Source of the DNA: Apis mellifera
Taxonomy: Eukaryota; Arthropoda; Insecta; Hymenoptera; Apidae
DNA length: 64,000 nucleotides
Assembly (NCBI RefSeq): GCF_003254395.2
Contig: NC_037648.1
Location: forward strand, 14,694,330-14,758,329
Direction: 5' to 3'
The translations under genes were made by a program, and so were the position numbers. Below, piece after piece: positions 16,001 through 32,500 of the stretch (within the stretch, counting starts at the first letter, position 1; every line of letters starts with the position of its first letter). The notes beneath the pieces are model-generated. The model was not told where the DNA came from. It ran no database searches and worked only from the letters and a program-made list of their open reading frames with translations.

Positions 16001-17139
16001 TTACACGTATGAAGGAATAGAAATTTGAACGATTTTGAAACCTAACCTAACAAATGGAAGAATCATTTTCGAATCTTTCTCGACGAAAGTAAGTAAAACG
16101 CTAACCTAAAACGCATAAATATGAACGATTTTTCTTCTTCGATTTTTGAGAACAATCGCATAAAGAAATGAAAATTCTTTTTTTTTTTTAATTTGAGAAC
16201 GAGAAGGAAGAATCGTTACGTTAATGAATATAAAAGGAAAAAGGAATAATTCGAACTGTTGCATTTCAGACGATTAATCACGACACGCGTAAAGATGAAG
16301 AAGAAGCATTTTTTTTCTCCCCACCAAAATGTTAAAATTCCCGTGAAGTTTAAGTGGATATGCGAGATCCTCCTCCCTTTGAAGAATCGACGGACTGTTC
16401 GTTTCGGTGGAGTTACGAGCGTCGACACGAACGTCTGACTGGGAAAGGGAGAAAACGGCCACACTTTTTCCTCGTTTCGATCCGATCAAAGAAGAGGAAC
16501 CAGCTTTTTCCCTCCACGAGGGAATCCACAAAGGGACTATCGATCCTCCTTCTGCCCTCCACCTCGCACTTTCGCACGTGATCGAGATCTTGCTCCTTAA
16601 TTCGAGTTCTCGAAATTCTTACGTTCTAAAACTACTCAGTAACAATTTATCGAGAAAATTATATTGAGAGTAAATTATTATATTATTAACAATAACTATT
16701 ATTAAACTATCATCTAACAGAATAGTACCTGATATTTAGATAACATATTGCTATTCAACTACTCTCACCTTTTTCTGATAAATTAGTATTAGGTAGTATT
16801 TAATAGTATCTATTTAATATTACCAGATAACAGTGTTTAACAATCGAATAACCGTACTAATTATTGCAGGTATCGAGTAATTAATAACGAAGAAGCTCTG
16901 GAAAGGAAAACTCTGATAAACGAAAGGCCGCCAAAGGCTGTTGCGAGAGCTTGCGTCACCGCACGTCCTTGACCAGTCCTCGCGACCCAAACCCAGCCAA
17001 CCCTTCCAAAATGCCAAAGGATCAACTCGCTCGCGTAAACTCTTTCTCTCTCTCTCTCTTCAAATCCCCAAAATCTAATCTCTACACTCTTTCAAAAATT
17101 CACCCACTTCGCACATCCTCCTTGGAAATCCTCCAATAG
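13076..17139. other. intergenic DNA with a G-rich block and CpG-rich modules
   Basis: AT-rich to about 15150. A more GC-rich module follows (15160-15650) containing the G-run cluster GGGGGAGGGGGAGGG at 15610-15624. A second module lies at 16350-16580. Open frames of up to 154 codons exist on the minus strand (15491-15955), but they are low in complexity and unrecognised. Confidence 0.6.
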
Positions 17140-17182
17140 GCAATATATGTATATATATATACATATACATACATACATATAT
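17140..17182. repeat. TATG/TACA microsatellite
   Basis: Alternating TATATGTATATATATATACA followed by repeated CATA units. It lies just left of a CpG-rich block. Confidence 0.85.
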
Positions 17183-17319
17183 CACTATGAACCGAGAGAA
17201 CACGAACGAGGATAAAACACGTATATACTTCCCGTATACAGGAGAACGAGAAACGAACCGTCTCCCCGTCTCTCTGTACAATGATAATAGTAATGATAAA
17301 AAAAAGGGGGAGAGGGGAG

Positions 17320-17530
17320 TAACGAGGGAGCGTGTCGCGTGTGTTGCGTGGCGCGCAACTGGCCCCGGTGTGCTCCGCTCGGTGCCTCGTCCGGAGGGCT
17401 TGTGACCCAGTTCGAGGGCCAGGAGAGTGCGCGCTACGGCCGGCAGCGCGTCGCGATACCTACTGAGCGGATCCAACCGTTCCAACCCCCCAGCTGCGCT
17501 CGCTCTCCACCCCCTCCTCCACCGTCCCTT
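17320..17530. promoter_or_regulatory. CpG-rich island, possible promoter
   Basis: The segment is strongly GC-rich with many CpG dinucleotides (for example GTGTCGCGTGTGTTGCGTGG and GCGCGCTACGGCCGGC) in an otherwise AT-rich region. Together with a second island at 18150-18300 it flanks the polypurine block. CpG-rich islands in bees are often unmethylated and promoter-proximal. No TATA box, first exon or direction can be fixed from the sequence alone. Confidence 0.3.
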
Positions 17531-17534
17531 CCAC

Positions 17535-18150
17535 CGTCATCAGAGAGAGAGAGAGAGAAAGGGTGAATGGAGAGAGAAGGGAGAGACGCGAGTGTACGAG
17601 GGAAAAAAGGGGGTCTGGGAGGGAGGAGAACGGTGCAACGTGGCTGGGATAGTTGGAAGAAAGGGTGGCTGAGAGAGAGAGAGAGAAAGGGTTTGTATAT
17701 GAGCGAAGAAGAGATGTAGCAGAGGAAAAAAGGGAAGAGAGTTTTTTGGAAGAAAGGGTGAGCGAGAGAGGGAAGAAAAGAGAGAAAGAGATGCGACGTA
17801 GTGCGGCGAAAAAAGGAAGGAAAACTCTTTTTGAAAGAAAGGAGATGAAGTGAAAGGGAGAAGGAAGGAAAGAAAGGAGGGAGAGATGGTTTTTTGGAAG
17901 AAAGGGTGAATAAGAGAGAGAGAGAGAGACATTTTCTCCCTCATGCCTGGATAAAAAGGAAGAGAAGAGTTTTTTTTTGGAAGAAAGGATAAGCGAGAAG
18001 GAAAAGGAAGAGGATTTTTTTGGAAGGAAGGCTGAGCGAGAGGGTTTCTGCTTGAATGAAAGAGAGAGAGAGACAGGAGAGTGGAGAAGTTTTTTGGAAG
18101 GAAGAGAAGGGCGCAACGTGGCTGGGATAGTTGGAAGGAGTGAGGGGTGA
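17535..18150. repeat. polypurine minisatellite (GGAAGAAAGG / GAGAGA units)
   Basis: About 600 bases of almost pure purine on the plus strand. The motif TTTTTTGGAAGAAAGGGTGA followed by GCGAGAG recurs near 17743, 17888, 17967, 18013 and 18088. A 25-base unit starting GCAACGTGGCTGGGATAG is found exactly at 17635-17659 and 18113-18137. On the minus strand this gives a 336-codon open frame (17460-18470) of Ser, Leu, Phe and Pro only, which is judged an artefact of the repeat. Confidence 0.85.
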
Positions 18151-18300
18151 GCACCCCTACTCGCTTCGAAAGCGCTCCCCTCCATATTGATTAGTGCGCG
18201 CGGGCCGGCACGGCAATCCAGAGCGGAGCGAGCTGCGCTACGCGCTGTCAACACGGGTTGGTGAGCTCGAAATTCGGCCGTGCTCTCTCTCATCTCTCTC
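18150..18300. promoter_or_regulatory. CpG-rich island right of the polypurine block
   Basis: Contains GTGCGCGCGGGCCGGCACGG and a GAGCGGAGCGAGCTGCGCTA block. A donor-like GGTTGGTGAGC at 18255-18265 could end a non-coding first exon on the plus strand, but this is weak evidence. Confidence 0.25.
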
Positions 18301-20801
18301 TCCTTTCGAAAATTGAAGAAATGAGGTTGGAGATTACGAGAGAAGTCGATCCGAGAGAAAGTTGGGCGATGGTTTGGTGCGATATGGAGATAGATGCAAG
18401 TGGATCCTTTTTCTAAAAAGTAAGAAAACTCTCCTCGAGAAGATGTCTCAAGAATGTGACGATTATGCACGAGTTGTGTCGTAATTGTGACGTAATATTC
18501 GTTTATATTTGAGATATTTAAGCTTTGGAAAATTAATGATCTTTCTTGTAAGATGATCTCGTGACGAAGAAGAACAAAGGATGTGATTCGTATCGGATAA
18601 GTTTAGTTTTAAGTAAAATGTTTGAATTTGTTACATTAATAGAGTTATTCGACGCTTTTTGAATGATAAAATTGTTCGAGTAATTTTATTTTTTAATCTA
18701 AAAAATTTATCCAACCATCTCTTTGTTTTTTCAAATTCAAATTATTTCGCATTTGATTGTAAGAGCGAGAAAAATTTCGATTCGGAAAAATTTACAGAGA
18801 ATGGAACACTATATGTATATATATATATTTTATATGTGAAGAAAGTTCCAAGACAGAAATGGCATTTAAATTGCAACGAAGCGGTAGAGACATTAAGAAT
18901 AAAGTTAGTTCAATGAGCTATTTGAATAATTTATTATTCAAAGCGTAGAATAACCGCGAATAATTACGCAAACGTCAACTATAATAGTTATAAACGTTAT
19001 TCGAGCATTTTAAACGGAATTATTATTCAAAATAAATTTAATCGTTATTAAATTAATTTTTTAAACCGTGTCCAACTTTCCTCGAATACTTTCATTTACT
19101 ACGATTAAAGTACAAAAATTTCGAACTTTATCCTCTTTCTCATTAAAAAAGAATTTGAAAAAAAAGTCGAGGTTAGGTTCCAGAGATGGATAAAATTTTA
19201 ACGATTAAAATTAAATTAAAAAAAAAAAAAAAAAAAAAATACTCAATTTATCACTCAACGCGTAGAATAACGCTACGCTCAACTGCAGCGAAAGATTATA
19301 AATTATACAAAAAGCAGTCAACTGTGTAAATTTATATCATGTACAAGTGTATAAATTCGTTAAGTGAATTTATTATCGTAAACTAACTTTTTATTCGTTT
19401 ATTATTTTAACTCTTAAATTTTCGAATTAATTTTTCCAACCCGTTCCACGACTAATTTTGAGGTTAGGCTCGAAAAATTTGCTTCTCTAACAAATCGACG
19501 ATCTCGATGAGTGGCTGGTTGTAATTTTATAAATGTATTTTTATTTCTCGATGGAAGGAAAATGTTGGATACCAATATTGGTGTTTGAATGCGATAAATA
19601 AAGATTCAAAACTGTTATAAATTGAATATCGTGTTGTGGATTGGAATATATCAAAGAATCGTGAGTAGCGCGAAATTCGAAGAGTTTAGAACGCTCTTAA
19701 TTAAGGAGGATGGAATATTCTATTGATTGTAATAACAACATTAATCGGATTTGAATGAAGAAAAGTTATTCGTTCAATCTCTTTTTGAAATGTTCCGCAT
19801 CCGCCGAAAAATTGAGCCAGAATAAAAGCTGCATCGATAAATTTTCCAATTTATAAAATTGATTTTTTTTTTTTTTGCTCTTTTAATCTAATTTCACGTG
19901 TAATCGATCGTTTTGTTAAATTCGTTCGAATTGTATTTTTTTTTTTTTTAATCAATTATCGGAATATTTTTCGATAGAAAATTAACGATTCTTGATATAC
20001 AATAGGGACGAGGTAATTTATTCGTTTTATAAAAAAAAAAAAAAATGTTCGAAAAATGTTGTTTCGTTTATTTATTTTAATTCTCTCGATTTTTAAAATA
20101 AGTTTTAAATTCAATAACTTGAAACATCCCCTAACATAATAACAGAGAATTGTACACTCGAAAAACAATATACTTCTCCCTTCCTCCCCTACAAATTTTT
20201 TCCACTAAAAATAATTCACTAAACAATCCGAAACAATTATGTTACGAGAGACTCGCCCTGTATTATTTTCAAACTATCAATATGACCCATTGGAAAATTT
20301 ATATATATCCTAACCTCTCCAAAACTATCGCCATTTCTCCACCAGACGAGAACTTTGTCCACGGCCTGAATCACGGCCAGTCGTTCCTCCGACCAATGAA
20401 ACCATTTATCGACAGCCGGCCAATACACCGTCCCTATAATATGAAAATTTGCACGGGTAAACAGCGGCAAGTGCGCGCATGCGCACTCGTGTCAGCGCAT
20501 ATGTAACCGAGGTTGGTCGCAGCTGCGAATCCAGTTTTATTAATCGGTCTCGTTACGCTGTTACGCCATTATAAGAACTGGCGCCCTTGATTTGTTTTTT
20601 ACATAAATACAACAACAAAGGAATCGAATAATCGTCGAACGATCGATGATCGGCGACAGATCGAATGATTATACGATGGAAATCAAACTTAACGCCCGTT
20701 TGAGAAGCCAGCCCTCCACAATGAAATTTCAACTCGTGAGAATTCCACTTCAGAACGTTCGAGAGTACTATTCGTAAATAGACAGAGACAGAGACAGATC
20801 G
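18301..20801. other. intergenic DNA, no gene recognised
   Basis: AT-rich, with A/T runs (for example 19218-19239 and 20031-20044). A GC-richer end at 20340-20530 contains GTGCGCGCATGCGCAC, an alternating purine-pyrimidine stretch that could adopt Z-DNA. No exon is recognised. Confidence 0.65.
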
Positions 20802-23639
<2,838 letters not shown>

Positions 23640-25113
23640 TAAGTAGGTCAATCATTTGTCAGACACTTTATAAAACGAAACGGTCGATTTAAGACAAGTG
23701 GTATAGGACTGTCATTTGTCAGACACGTGCAAGAAAAATATAAAACCATAAATGGAACAGACGTTTTCAGACAGCAACAAGTAAATCAGATCTTATTTAT
23801 ACAAATGTTATACATCAATCTTTCGTCAGATACGTGGAATAAGATAATCATTTTAAGACGAATAGTCGTAAAGGAATAGTCGTTTGTCAAAACGACATGG
23901 AAGAAAGATTGAAAAATAAATGGAGCAGGCCATTTTCACGACAACGAGTAACGCAAATCAGTCACGTGTCAGGCACGAAATAAGACGATCGTCGTCTGAC
24001 GAGTAGTACAGATCGATCATTTATCGGGCACACCGAATGTAGTAGTACAGGATTATCATTTGTCGAGCAAACTTCTCGAGAAGAAAGATAGCGAAAGTGG
24101 AACGAAATACGCATTTTCGGACAATCGGTCAGATATAACTCGATCCTTCCACTGTTGATTAACGCTCGAGAGCGGAGGATACGCGGTTTCAACAAATCGA
24201 TCGCGGGGAAAATCCACTCGGTCGGAGATTATTTTCTGATCCTCGGCAAACGGTTGGCGAGGACTGTGTTTCCTGTCTGGTAAGCCGGCACGGGAACCCG
24301 TAACCGGTGTTATCCTGTCGCAGGACAACCGTGTGAGCGACGTGCTGAATATTCAAGATCCTGGGGCCGAGCGTTTTCTCCAATTTGAATAACCCCACAG
24401 GCTCGTTCACAGGCGGCCATACTAATCGGGCGATTTCGCGCGCGTATGCGAGTGCACGCGCCGCGTCCTCCCACTTCCTCCTCCTTCCTGCTTTTCGGCC
24501 AGCCACGCCGAATATTTTCCATGCGAGTTTCGTCGAAAATTTAAACGAACTTAGAAATTACTTACGCCTTCTTCCCAGTTTATTTTTAATCTTCCATTTA
24601 ATCTCCGCCATATTCGCTCCTGCGGTTTACTCTTGCCTTACTTTTTGCTCTCTTCCTCCATTTCTGTGCATTGCTTAATTTTCGAACATTCTTTTCTTTT
24701 TTTTTTGGAATCTTAGGGAATTGTATATTCTTGATATTTTGACGGAAATTTGAGAAACAGCAGTTTGCCAATTATCGACCGAGTATGACTGTCCGATATG
24801 TGATCGATCTGTACCACTGAAAATGTTTGCTCTCACCGCGTTTGACGAATAATAGATTTATACTACTTATAAAACGACCGTCTTGCTCTGTGATACGTGT
24901 GACGGACTTGTTTGAAAATGAGAAATCTTTCTTCTACGTGTTTGACAAATGATGCACCTACACTACTTGTCTTACTCCACGTATCTGACGAAAGATTGAT
25001 ACGTACTACTTGTGAAACCACTTGGTTATCTCGATACACGCGGATAATTTACGTTACTTGTTGTTGTCCGATGATGTCAGATCTGTTTTATTTACTTTCA
25101 CGCGTTTGACGAT
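23640..25113. repeat. inverted pair of tandem arrays (foldback structure)
   Basis: The left arm (about 23640-24130) is a run of loose repeats around ATCATTTGTCAGACACGTG, then AAGA and a TAAGACGAGTAGTA-like spacer. The right arm (about 24770-25113) carries the same units in reverse orientation. One 25-base word, 23814-23838, is perfectly reverse-complementary to 24976-25000, and 23691-23729 pairs with 24935-24975 at high identity. The spacer of about 640 bp (24130-24770) is unique and partly GC-rich. No transposase frame is present. Confidence 0.85.
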
Positions 25114-25619
25114 TATATAAAAAAAAAAAAATATCGAATGCATCGATGTATTAAAAAATATATAATTTAAAAAAAAAAATTTCTATTCAATCGTTCAATT
25201 TCAATCCATTCGAAACATTTTTTCACTGCGACTGATAATATTGGAGGGAAATCAAGATTGAAAATTTTCTGCTTTATTTAAGATTGTCTGAAAAATTTGT
25301 CGATCTCGATTCTTTCGATCTTCGACAAGGATCGGTTTTGTTGTTGGATTCTTTTTCTTGGAAGGAGTGGGAGAATTGTCAAGTGGGCGGATGAAAGGGA
25401 TCGAATGGGGATGAGTTGATTCCGCCTCGCGTCTGAGCGGATTCTAGAGATGCAAATGCGAGAAATTGGTGAACCCCGTGATACGTGTGCGCCTCCACGA
25501 TAATGAGTTTAGCGTCTGAGAATCGAAGCGAGAATATATCTCGCGATAAATTACTTCCCCCCCTCCCACTACTATATCTTCTCCAATCGAAATTTTTGTG
25601 AACACGATTCCGACTTTTC

Positions 25620-26525
25620 ATTCGATTATTTCCAACGCTTTCGGTATACGATGCGATCGACTCGGTCGATAATTTAGTGAATTTAGTGAATTTTTTCAAT
25701 TCGACTTTTTCTCTCTAGATTGAAAATTATTGTAAGAAGAATTCAAATATTTGTATTTGAATTCTTAAATATTGTTTTATGAATAATAAATATTGTTTTG
25801 AATTTTTAGCTGTCTGAGAATGGAGAGATTTTAAAAATTTATTTATTCCACGACAGAAAAAAATAACTAAAATAATTTATTTATTCGTATTATTTCCGAT
25901 TATTATTATTATTCAACTATTAAATTTTTTTAATTCGATTATTTCTAACGCTTTGAATATGTGATGCAATACATCGACTCGATCGATAATTTAATGAATT
26001 TTTTTCAATTCGACTTTTTCTCTCTAGATTGAAAATTATTGTAAGAAGAATTCGAATATTTGTATTTGAGAATTTGAATAAATATTGTTTTGAATTTTTA
26101 GCTGTCTGAGAATGGAGAGATTTTAAAAATTTATTTATTCCACGACAGAAAAAAGTAACTAAAATAATTTATTTATTCGTATTATTTCCGATTATTATTA
26201 TTATTCAACTATTAAATTTTTTTAATTCGATTATTTCTAGCGCTTTGGGTATGCGATGCATAGACTCGATCGATAATTTAGTGAATTTTTTCAATTCGAT
26301 TTTTTCTTTCTAGATTGAAAATTATTGTAAGAAGAATTTAAACATTTGAGAATTCGAATAAAATAAATATTCTAAAACTCTAAAGTGTTTTGAATTCTTA
26401 ACTGTCTGAGAATGGAGAGATTTTAAAAATTTACTTATTCCACTACAGAAAAAAGTAACTAAAATAATTTATTTATTCGTATTATTTCCGATTATTATTA
26501 TTATTATTCAACTATTCAATTTTTC
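25620..26525. repeat. tandem triplication, units of about 290-310 bp
   Basis: The anchor TCGACTTTTTCTCTCTAGATTG recurs at 25701, 26010 and, slightly altered, 26296, followed each time by AAAATTATTGTAAGAAGAATT, a TGTCTGAGAATGGAGAG segment and ATTATTATTATTCAACTATT. The first two copies are closest to each other. Non-coding. Confidence 0.9.
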
Positions 26526-29500
26526 CCTATCACTGATCCACCACTATTTGGGGAAAAAGAAAAGAAGTAGAAATTGCAAATTCGAAGTGAAATCCCCTAG
26601 AAATTCCCTAGCCCGCCAAACTACCAAATTAAACCATAAAGAAACAGAATTACGATCCTTCGCGATTAAACAACTCGAATTAACGTATCTCTTAATGAAT
26701 CAAACTCGAAATTACAATTAAAATATAATTGATGCAATCGTCGAATCACAAAAAAAAAAAAAAAATTAATAATTCCACTTCTCAAACGTCTCAAATACCG
26801 TAAGGAAAAAAAAAAAAAAGAAAAAGAAAAAGATAGGAAACCCAACCAGAGTCAACGACTACGCGAAGAAACGTGCTCGAATTATTTCCTCGACGACTGT
26901 TTCGAGTAATTGCTACCGCGATACCCGATAATTATTTGGTATAATTACTCGCGAATACGGGACGTTTTAAGGGACGGGACACTCTGCTTGGTTTCGAGTG
27001 TCTCGGTTATAATATTGGCGAGAGCGGTGGGAGAAGGAACAGTGGATGGAGAGGGGGGAGAGGAAGGAGAAAGAAATTGAAGCTTGGGAGGGGAGGGGGA
27101 AGAGGGAGGGGAGACGCTGGAATTATTTCGCGCGAATCGGCGCCCCTCTCGTTTCCAATCGTTTCGCCGATATTCCAATTTGAATAATTACCACGGATAA
27201 TTACTCCCGCGGAGGGGGCGAGAAATTATGCCCGGGCAAAATTTTCTAAATGATTATTACGCGAATCCCGCGAGGATCGCGCCAAGAACGGGAGGAGGGA
27301 GTAGGGTTTCTCCTTCTTTTTCTTCTTCTTCTTCGTCTTGGATTGGACGACGTTTCGCGATGTTTGTTTATTTTAGATAAAAACGTCACGAGGCGAAGAG
27401 GTTAGGTTGTAATAACAGGAAATGAACAAGAGTGGAAAATTGTGGAAATAAATATTGGAAATTTTGATCTTTCTTGTTTCAAGGTATTTTATAAATAATT
27501 TTATAAATAAAAAAAAAATAAATCGTTTCAAAAGATATAAAAAAATCCACCATATATAATCGATCCTGGAAAGAAACATTTTATATATAAAAACGCTAGA
27601 GATTAAAAATATATACATTCACTTTAATAAATTTTGAAAATTTTACATCCCAGACACATGAAATACATATGCTTCTCAACTTTTTTTCACAAATTTCGAA
27701 AATTTCAAATCTTCCATTTAAAAATGATGATGGAAAAAAAATAATAAGTCTTGCATCGCATAAAAACAAGCGATACCCTTCCCTTCCCCCCTCTTCTTTC
27801 TATCCAAATTCGACCGAAAAATTCTCGGCGTGAACTCATCATGGAAACGGGGATGTGTCGCGAATAATACGTCATTGTGACGCGAGAGTGAGCGAGCGAG
27901 CGCGAGAAAGAGAGGTGGAGGGGAGAGGAAGAGGTTGGAAATGTATTTAGGGATTTGCAGACCGACCGAGGTGACGCAGGACGACGGTTTCGGGGATGGA
28001 TTCTGGGTCCGAGGGGGGAGGCAGGCGGGCGGCTACTGAAACCGGGTCGTGGCACTGACAGTACGACCTACATACGATTCTCCCTCCTCCCTCCTCCCTT
28101 CTTATCTCTGTCTCAGTGACGGAACCGCGATCGAGAACCGCCCTGTCATGTTGGCTTGGGACAGTTTCGAGAGGAACTTCCGAATTGCCTGCAGCTTCTG
28201 CACAAGAGAACAATGAGCAAAGAGAGGAGAATGGCACGTGATCCATAAAGACTGGTTTTTCGAGACTCGATCTCTCTCTCGTGTAAAATTTAAATTTCGA
28301 TCGTTTCTTGAATGTTTGGCTCTCTTTTTTCTTTTTTTTTTTTTATCGTATTTAATTTTTTTTTTGGAAATGGACGAATGGAATAAATGCGGTAATTGGG
28401 AAAACAATGGGTTGGAAAACTTGTTAATTGGACGTACTTCGAATGTTTCGAGTCTTTATGATATTTTTGTATCACATTAATTAATCCGTTTGTGATCAAC
28501 AGTCGGTAAAGAGATCGAATCGAATTGTTGACGAATATCAAACAATCTTCACAATGGAATACATCAATCGAAATTCCATTACGAATTCTATGTGTATCAT
28601 AAAAATAAAACGTGAATTGAAATTATTTGAAAATTTTACATTATGAAATTTAAGATTCGTTAGAATCGAATAGAATTAATTTGAATGTAAAAATTGACGA
28701 ATTATTATTTCAGTTTATCAACAACAAAGAAAAAAAAATATAAGGGTGCAAGGATACGTTAGTCCAGCTCTGTTCTTACATCATCCTCTTTATCTGCTGG
28801 CCGCTGGCTGCAAGCTCTTACGTCACCGGCTGCGACCGAGGATGCACTTTTTCCCACTCTTCCATCCAATATCCACATACATTATACGTATATGTAAACA
28901 CTATCTATTTACCAATTTCTACTAATAAAATATCAAAAACTGTATTGTGTCGATCGTTGCTTATATCGGTTTTAATAATCCAATATTGCCAACTTAATAA
29001 TCTATACTGATTGGAAAAATGAAACACGAAGCAGATGTAAATACGAATCATCAAATCTCTAAAAAAACTATATTTATTCCTCGCCAAATATAAAGAAATT
29101 TATCGAATATTTTTAATAATTTTTCCCCGATAAACGGAAATGGATGTTATCGAACTGTTCATAACCTAAAAAGTGTTCGACTTCTGTAACCCGTGTTTTC
29201 AAGAAACGGAGAGACGGATACGTTTCCGACGTGGAATTTCCGTTGCGGCAAAACGCTATCGATTTGAAAGTATGCACGACAACAGGAAGTAGAGTCATCT
29301 GACGATATGAAACGTCCGTGAAGAAGAAATGTAAGTAATACCTTTTGACGATCTTCAAACGTTTCTCCAAACTTACCTGTCTATCATTGCGATTTGAATG
29401 CGAGATTAATAGGTTATGTCACCGTCGTCATCAAATTTGGAACGAATGAAAATTTCATAACGATGAATTTTTAGGTTAGATCAAAGGAAATTATATTACA

Positions 29501-32500
29501 TTACGATTTTGAGATAAATTTATCGATCGATTTTTAGAATTATTTTATTTTTATTTTTTATTTCGAGGAAGAAAAAAGAAAACAAGATTCATTCGTTCTT
29601 CGAATTTTTTTATCATATTTTTTGATCGATTCGTTAAGATAAAACCGTTGGTTGGTGAAAAATTCTAACCGAGATTGATCGTATAAATTATTATATGGAT
29701 CAAAAAACGAGTGCTGTCCCGGCGCCATTAGAAATTGGTCTCACGCCCGGGGAAAAACGAAAGGAAGCGAGGAAGGGGAAAAGAAATAAAGGAAAATGGT
29801 CTCGCGTCTCTCGGTATCCACGTCGCGTACCGTTCGCCTTTTGAGAATTCATAAATATTCGAGGAGAGAAAGGGGAGAGATGTATATCGTCGGGGAATTT
29901 CTTTACAATATTCCGACGTGACATGCGAAAAAGAGACACTCGGTCGACGTAAACGTTATTTATTGGAAAACTTTCCTTCGCATCTAACCTCTATCCGGTT
30001 GCAATTTCGTCTTCTCTGTCTTCTTTCAGTCAAAACTAACCGAAATATACAAAATATCGCAAAAAATATATTCTATCGATTCTCTTATTCGTGAATTAAT
30101 CTTTTCTTTATCTATCTTTTCGAATTATTGGTTTTAACATCTTGATTAATATTCCACGTGTTTTCATGTACAAAGTGAATAAAAGAATAAAAGCTATAAA
30201 AATAAATTAAGTAGATAGAAGTATATTAAAATTCAACTCTTCAAAGGCTGGTTCATTTTAATCCATTAATGAGAACGTTTCACAAAAAACACACTGTGTA
30301 AATGAAAATTTTTTGGTGGAATTATAAAGGAGTATTTAGGGATTAGAAAACGTGGTAAAATGATATTATTAAGATTAGGTATACCATTAAAAAAAAAAAA
30401 AGAATTTGTGAATAGAGGAACATAACTGATATACTGCTTATAAATATGTTCAAAGACAGTGGCTCCATCTTGAATGCATCCTTGTATCTTTCCGTTACAA
30501 ACAACCTAGAATTCTTTTCCAATCCACTCTTCCGTGTCGGCAACTGCATCCACGGAACTAAAAGTCACTTCTCGTAATATTCCTGGTTCTCTCATTCAGG
30601 CTGCTTCGAGGCAACATTAATTTTCCTTAGAGGAAAACGTTGTTCTTCTAATTCTCATTTTCATCGTGAAAACGTTCGTTACGTTCTCTTAACGCTCGAG
30701 ATATAAGCCATTGAATATTAAATTGAAAATAACTTATATCTGTAATAGATTGAAATTTACCTAATTTATCTAATTTATTTAATTTATTTAACTAGTAAAA
30801 CCAAAAATAATTGCAAGTTCTGAAAACTATCAGGTTCCTATCCGTTAAAAAATTCATAATGATTTCAATGGTTGTACACATATGCTGCACGTTTCCGGTT
30901 TATCGGAATATCGAACGGAAGTCGCTCGTGCGCGTGCGTATTGAAAATTCGTACGAGAGGTGAAATATACGAGAGCAGACTCATTCGTGATCTTTTCAAT
31001 AATAAATAACTCCGCAAGAGATGATCGAATAAATGTTTGCATATCTAACTTATATATTTTACGAATATACTTTCGTGCAACTGTATGTTTTTTTATTAGC
31101 GCATCATGAAAAAACAATCGCGAAAAGCAATTCGTATAATGTAACGGAATCATCGTGAATCGATCATTATGTGATATAGAAATGAATATTCTTTTTAAAA
31201 AAACATGCGACGAAAAAATGTTTTTAAGAATTGTAAAAATTGTTTTTTTTTAATTGAAAAATATAGAATGGATTGTTTAAATTGAGAATCTAGTGATAAT
31301 AATTAAATGCGTGAAGGAAATACTATCGATAAATGTCTTTTTAACTTTATCGATTTATGATTTACCTCTGATTTTCTTCATGACCGATGATCGCTATAAA
31401 ATGAATGTTTCGAAGAATAATTATTTTCTTGATATTATTATTGATGTCAGTAAATGTGAAATGATTAAATTTCGATAAAATAATGTATAACTTGATCTTG
31501 CAAGCGACGATATATATTTCGAACATATAACAAAATATCGTTTGAAAGGATGCCATGAGCTATGAGAATCAAAGAAGAAGGGAACAACTTTACCGACTTG
31601 ATCGTATTTTAAATAGATGGAGATACTTGGACAGAAATCTCTCCAGATTCTCTCCGCGAATTTTTCAAATATACATGTGCTTTTCCTCGCTTTGTAATAT
31701 CGGAAATTAAATCGAACTCAAATCTCGAAATTTAACTTTCGATCATCTTTTGAAAAATTACAATATTCAGAGTCATTATTTAAAGTAAAATTTTTAAAAT
31801 TTAATAATATATTAATTAAGAATTTAAATGCATAGAATAATTTTTTTGAACGAGGATGAACGAGGAAACAGGAAGAGGAATTATAACGAAGAGTGGATTA
31901 AAATCGTATCTAAAGTCGTATAATTGGTACCGTGTATTATATAAAACCTCATTGTTACAATGCACGTAATTGTACATCCGCCATGTTTTCCGATTCCATC
32001 CAACGGAAACTCCGATTTTCTTCTTCTTTTCCCAGTGTTCGAGAATGCAACAGGTGCATAAGCGCAATACAACGAAGGAAAGAAGAATAATTAATCCGAA
32101 CTGAAGTCGGTTAATGGATAATATTCTATTTCTCTCTTTGTGTATTTCATGATATTGCACACTTATTAAATCAATAGCACGCAGAACGGGAACGAAAAAA
32201 TCGGATACAATAATGTAATTGTTACTTTTTTGGATAAAATATTTTTATTTTGTTGTTAATTAAAAACGAACGATTATTTTATCGTATTTTTTCGACCAAT
32301 CTAGTACTAGTCTATTGTGGAATAAAGAATGCACGACTCTATAAATAACCTAACCTCTGTCAAAGCTACTGCTCATCGGAATAACCTATCAAGTGAGTAA
32401 AGATATTTGTGTCTTCGTTAACAATTATTTCATCACTATTATTTTTTTAAATATATCTCACGCAAGAAAGAAATTATATCCGATTTTCTCGAAACATATA

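Noticed and set aside
17460..18470. 336-codon open frame on the minus strand
   Set aside because: It is almost entirely Ser, Leu, Phe and Pro because it translates the polypyrimidine strand of a minisatellite. It has no domain and a competing long frame in another phase.
28745..28860. Short minus-strand frame and hairpin-like words in a GC-richer block
   Set aside because: The frame has no start codon or convincing acceptor, and the pairing is weak, so neither an exon nor a structured RNA is supported.
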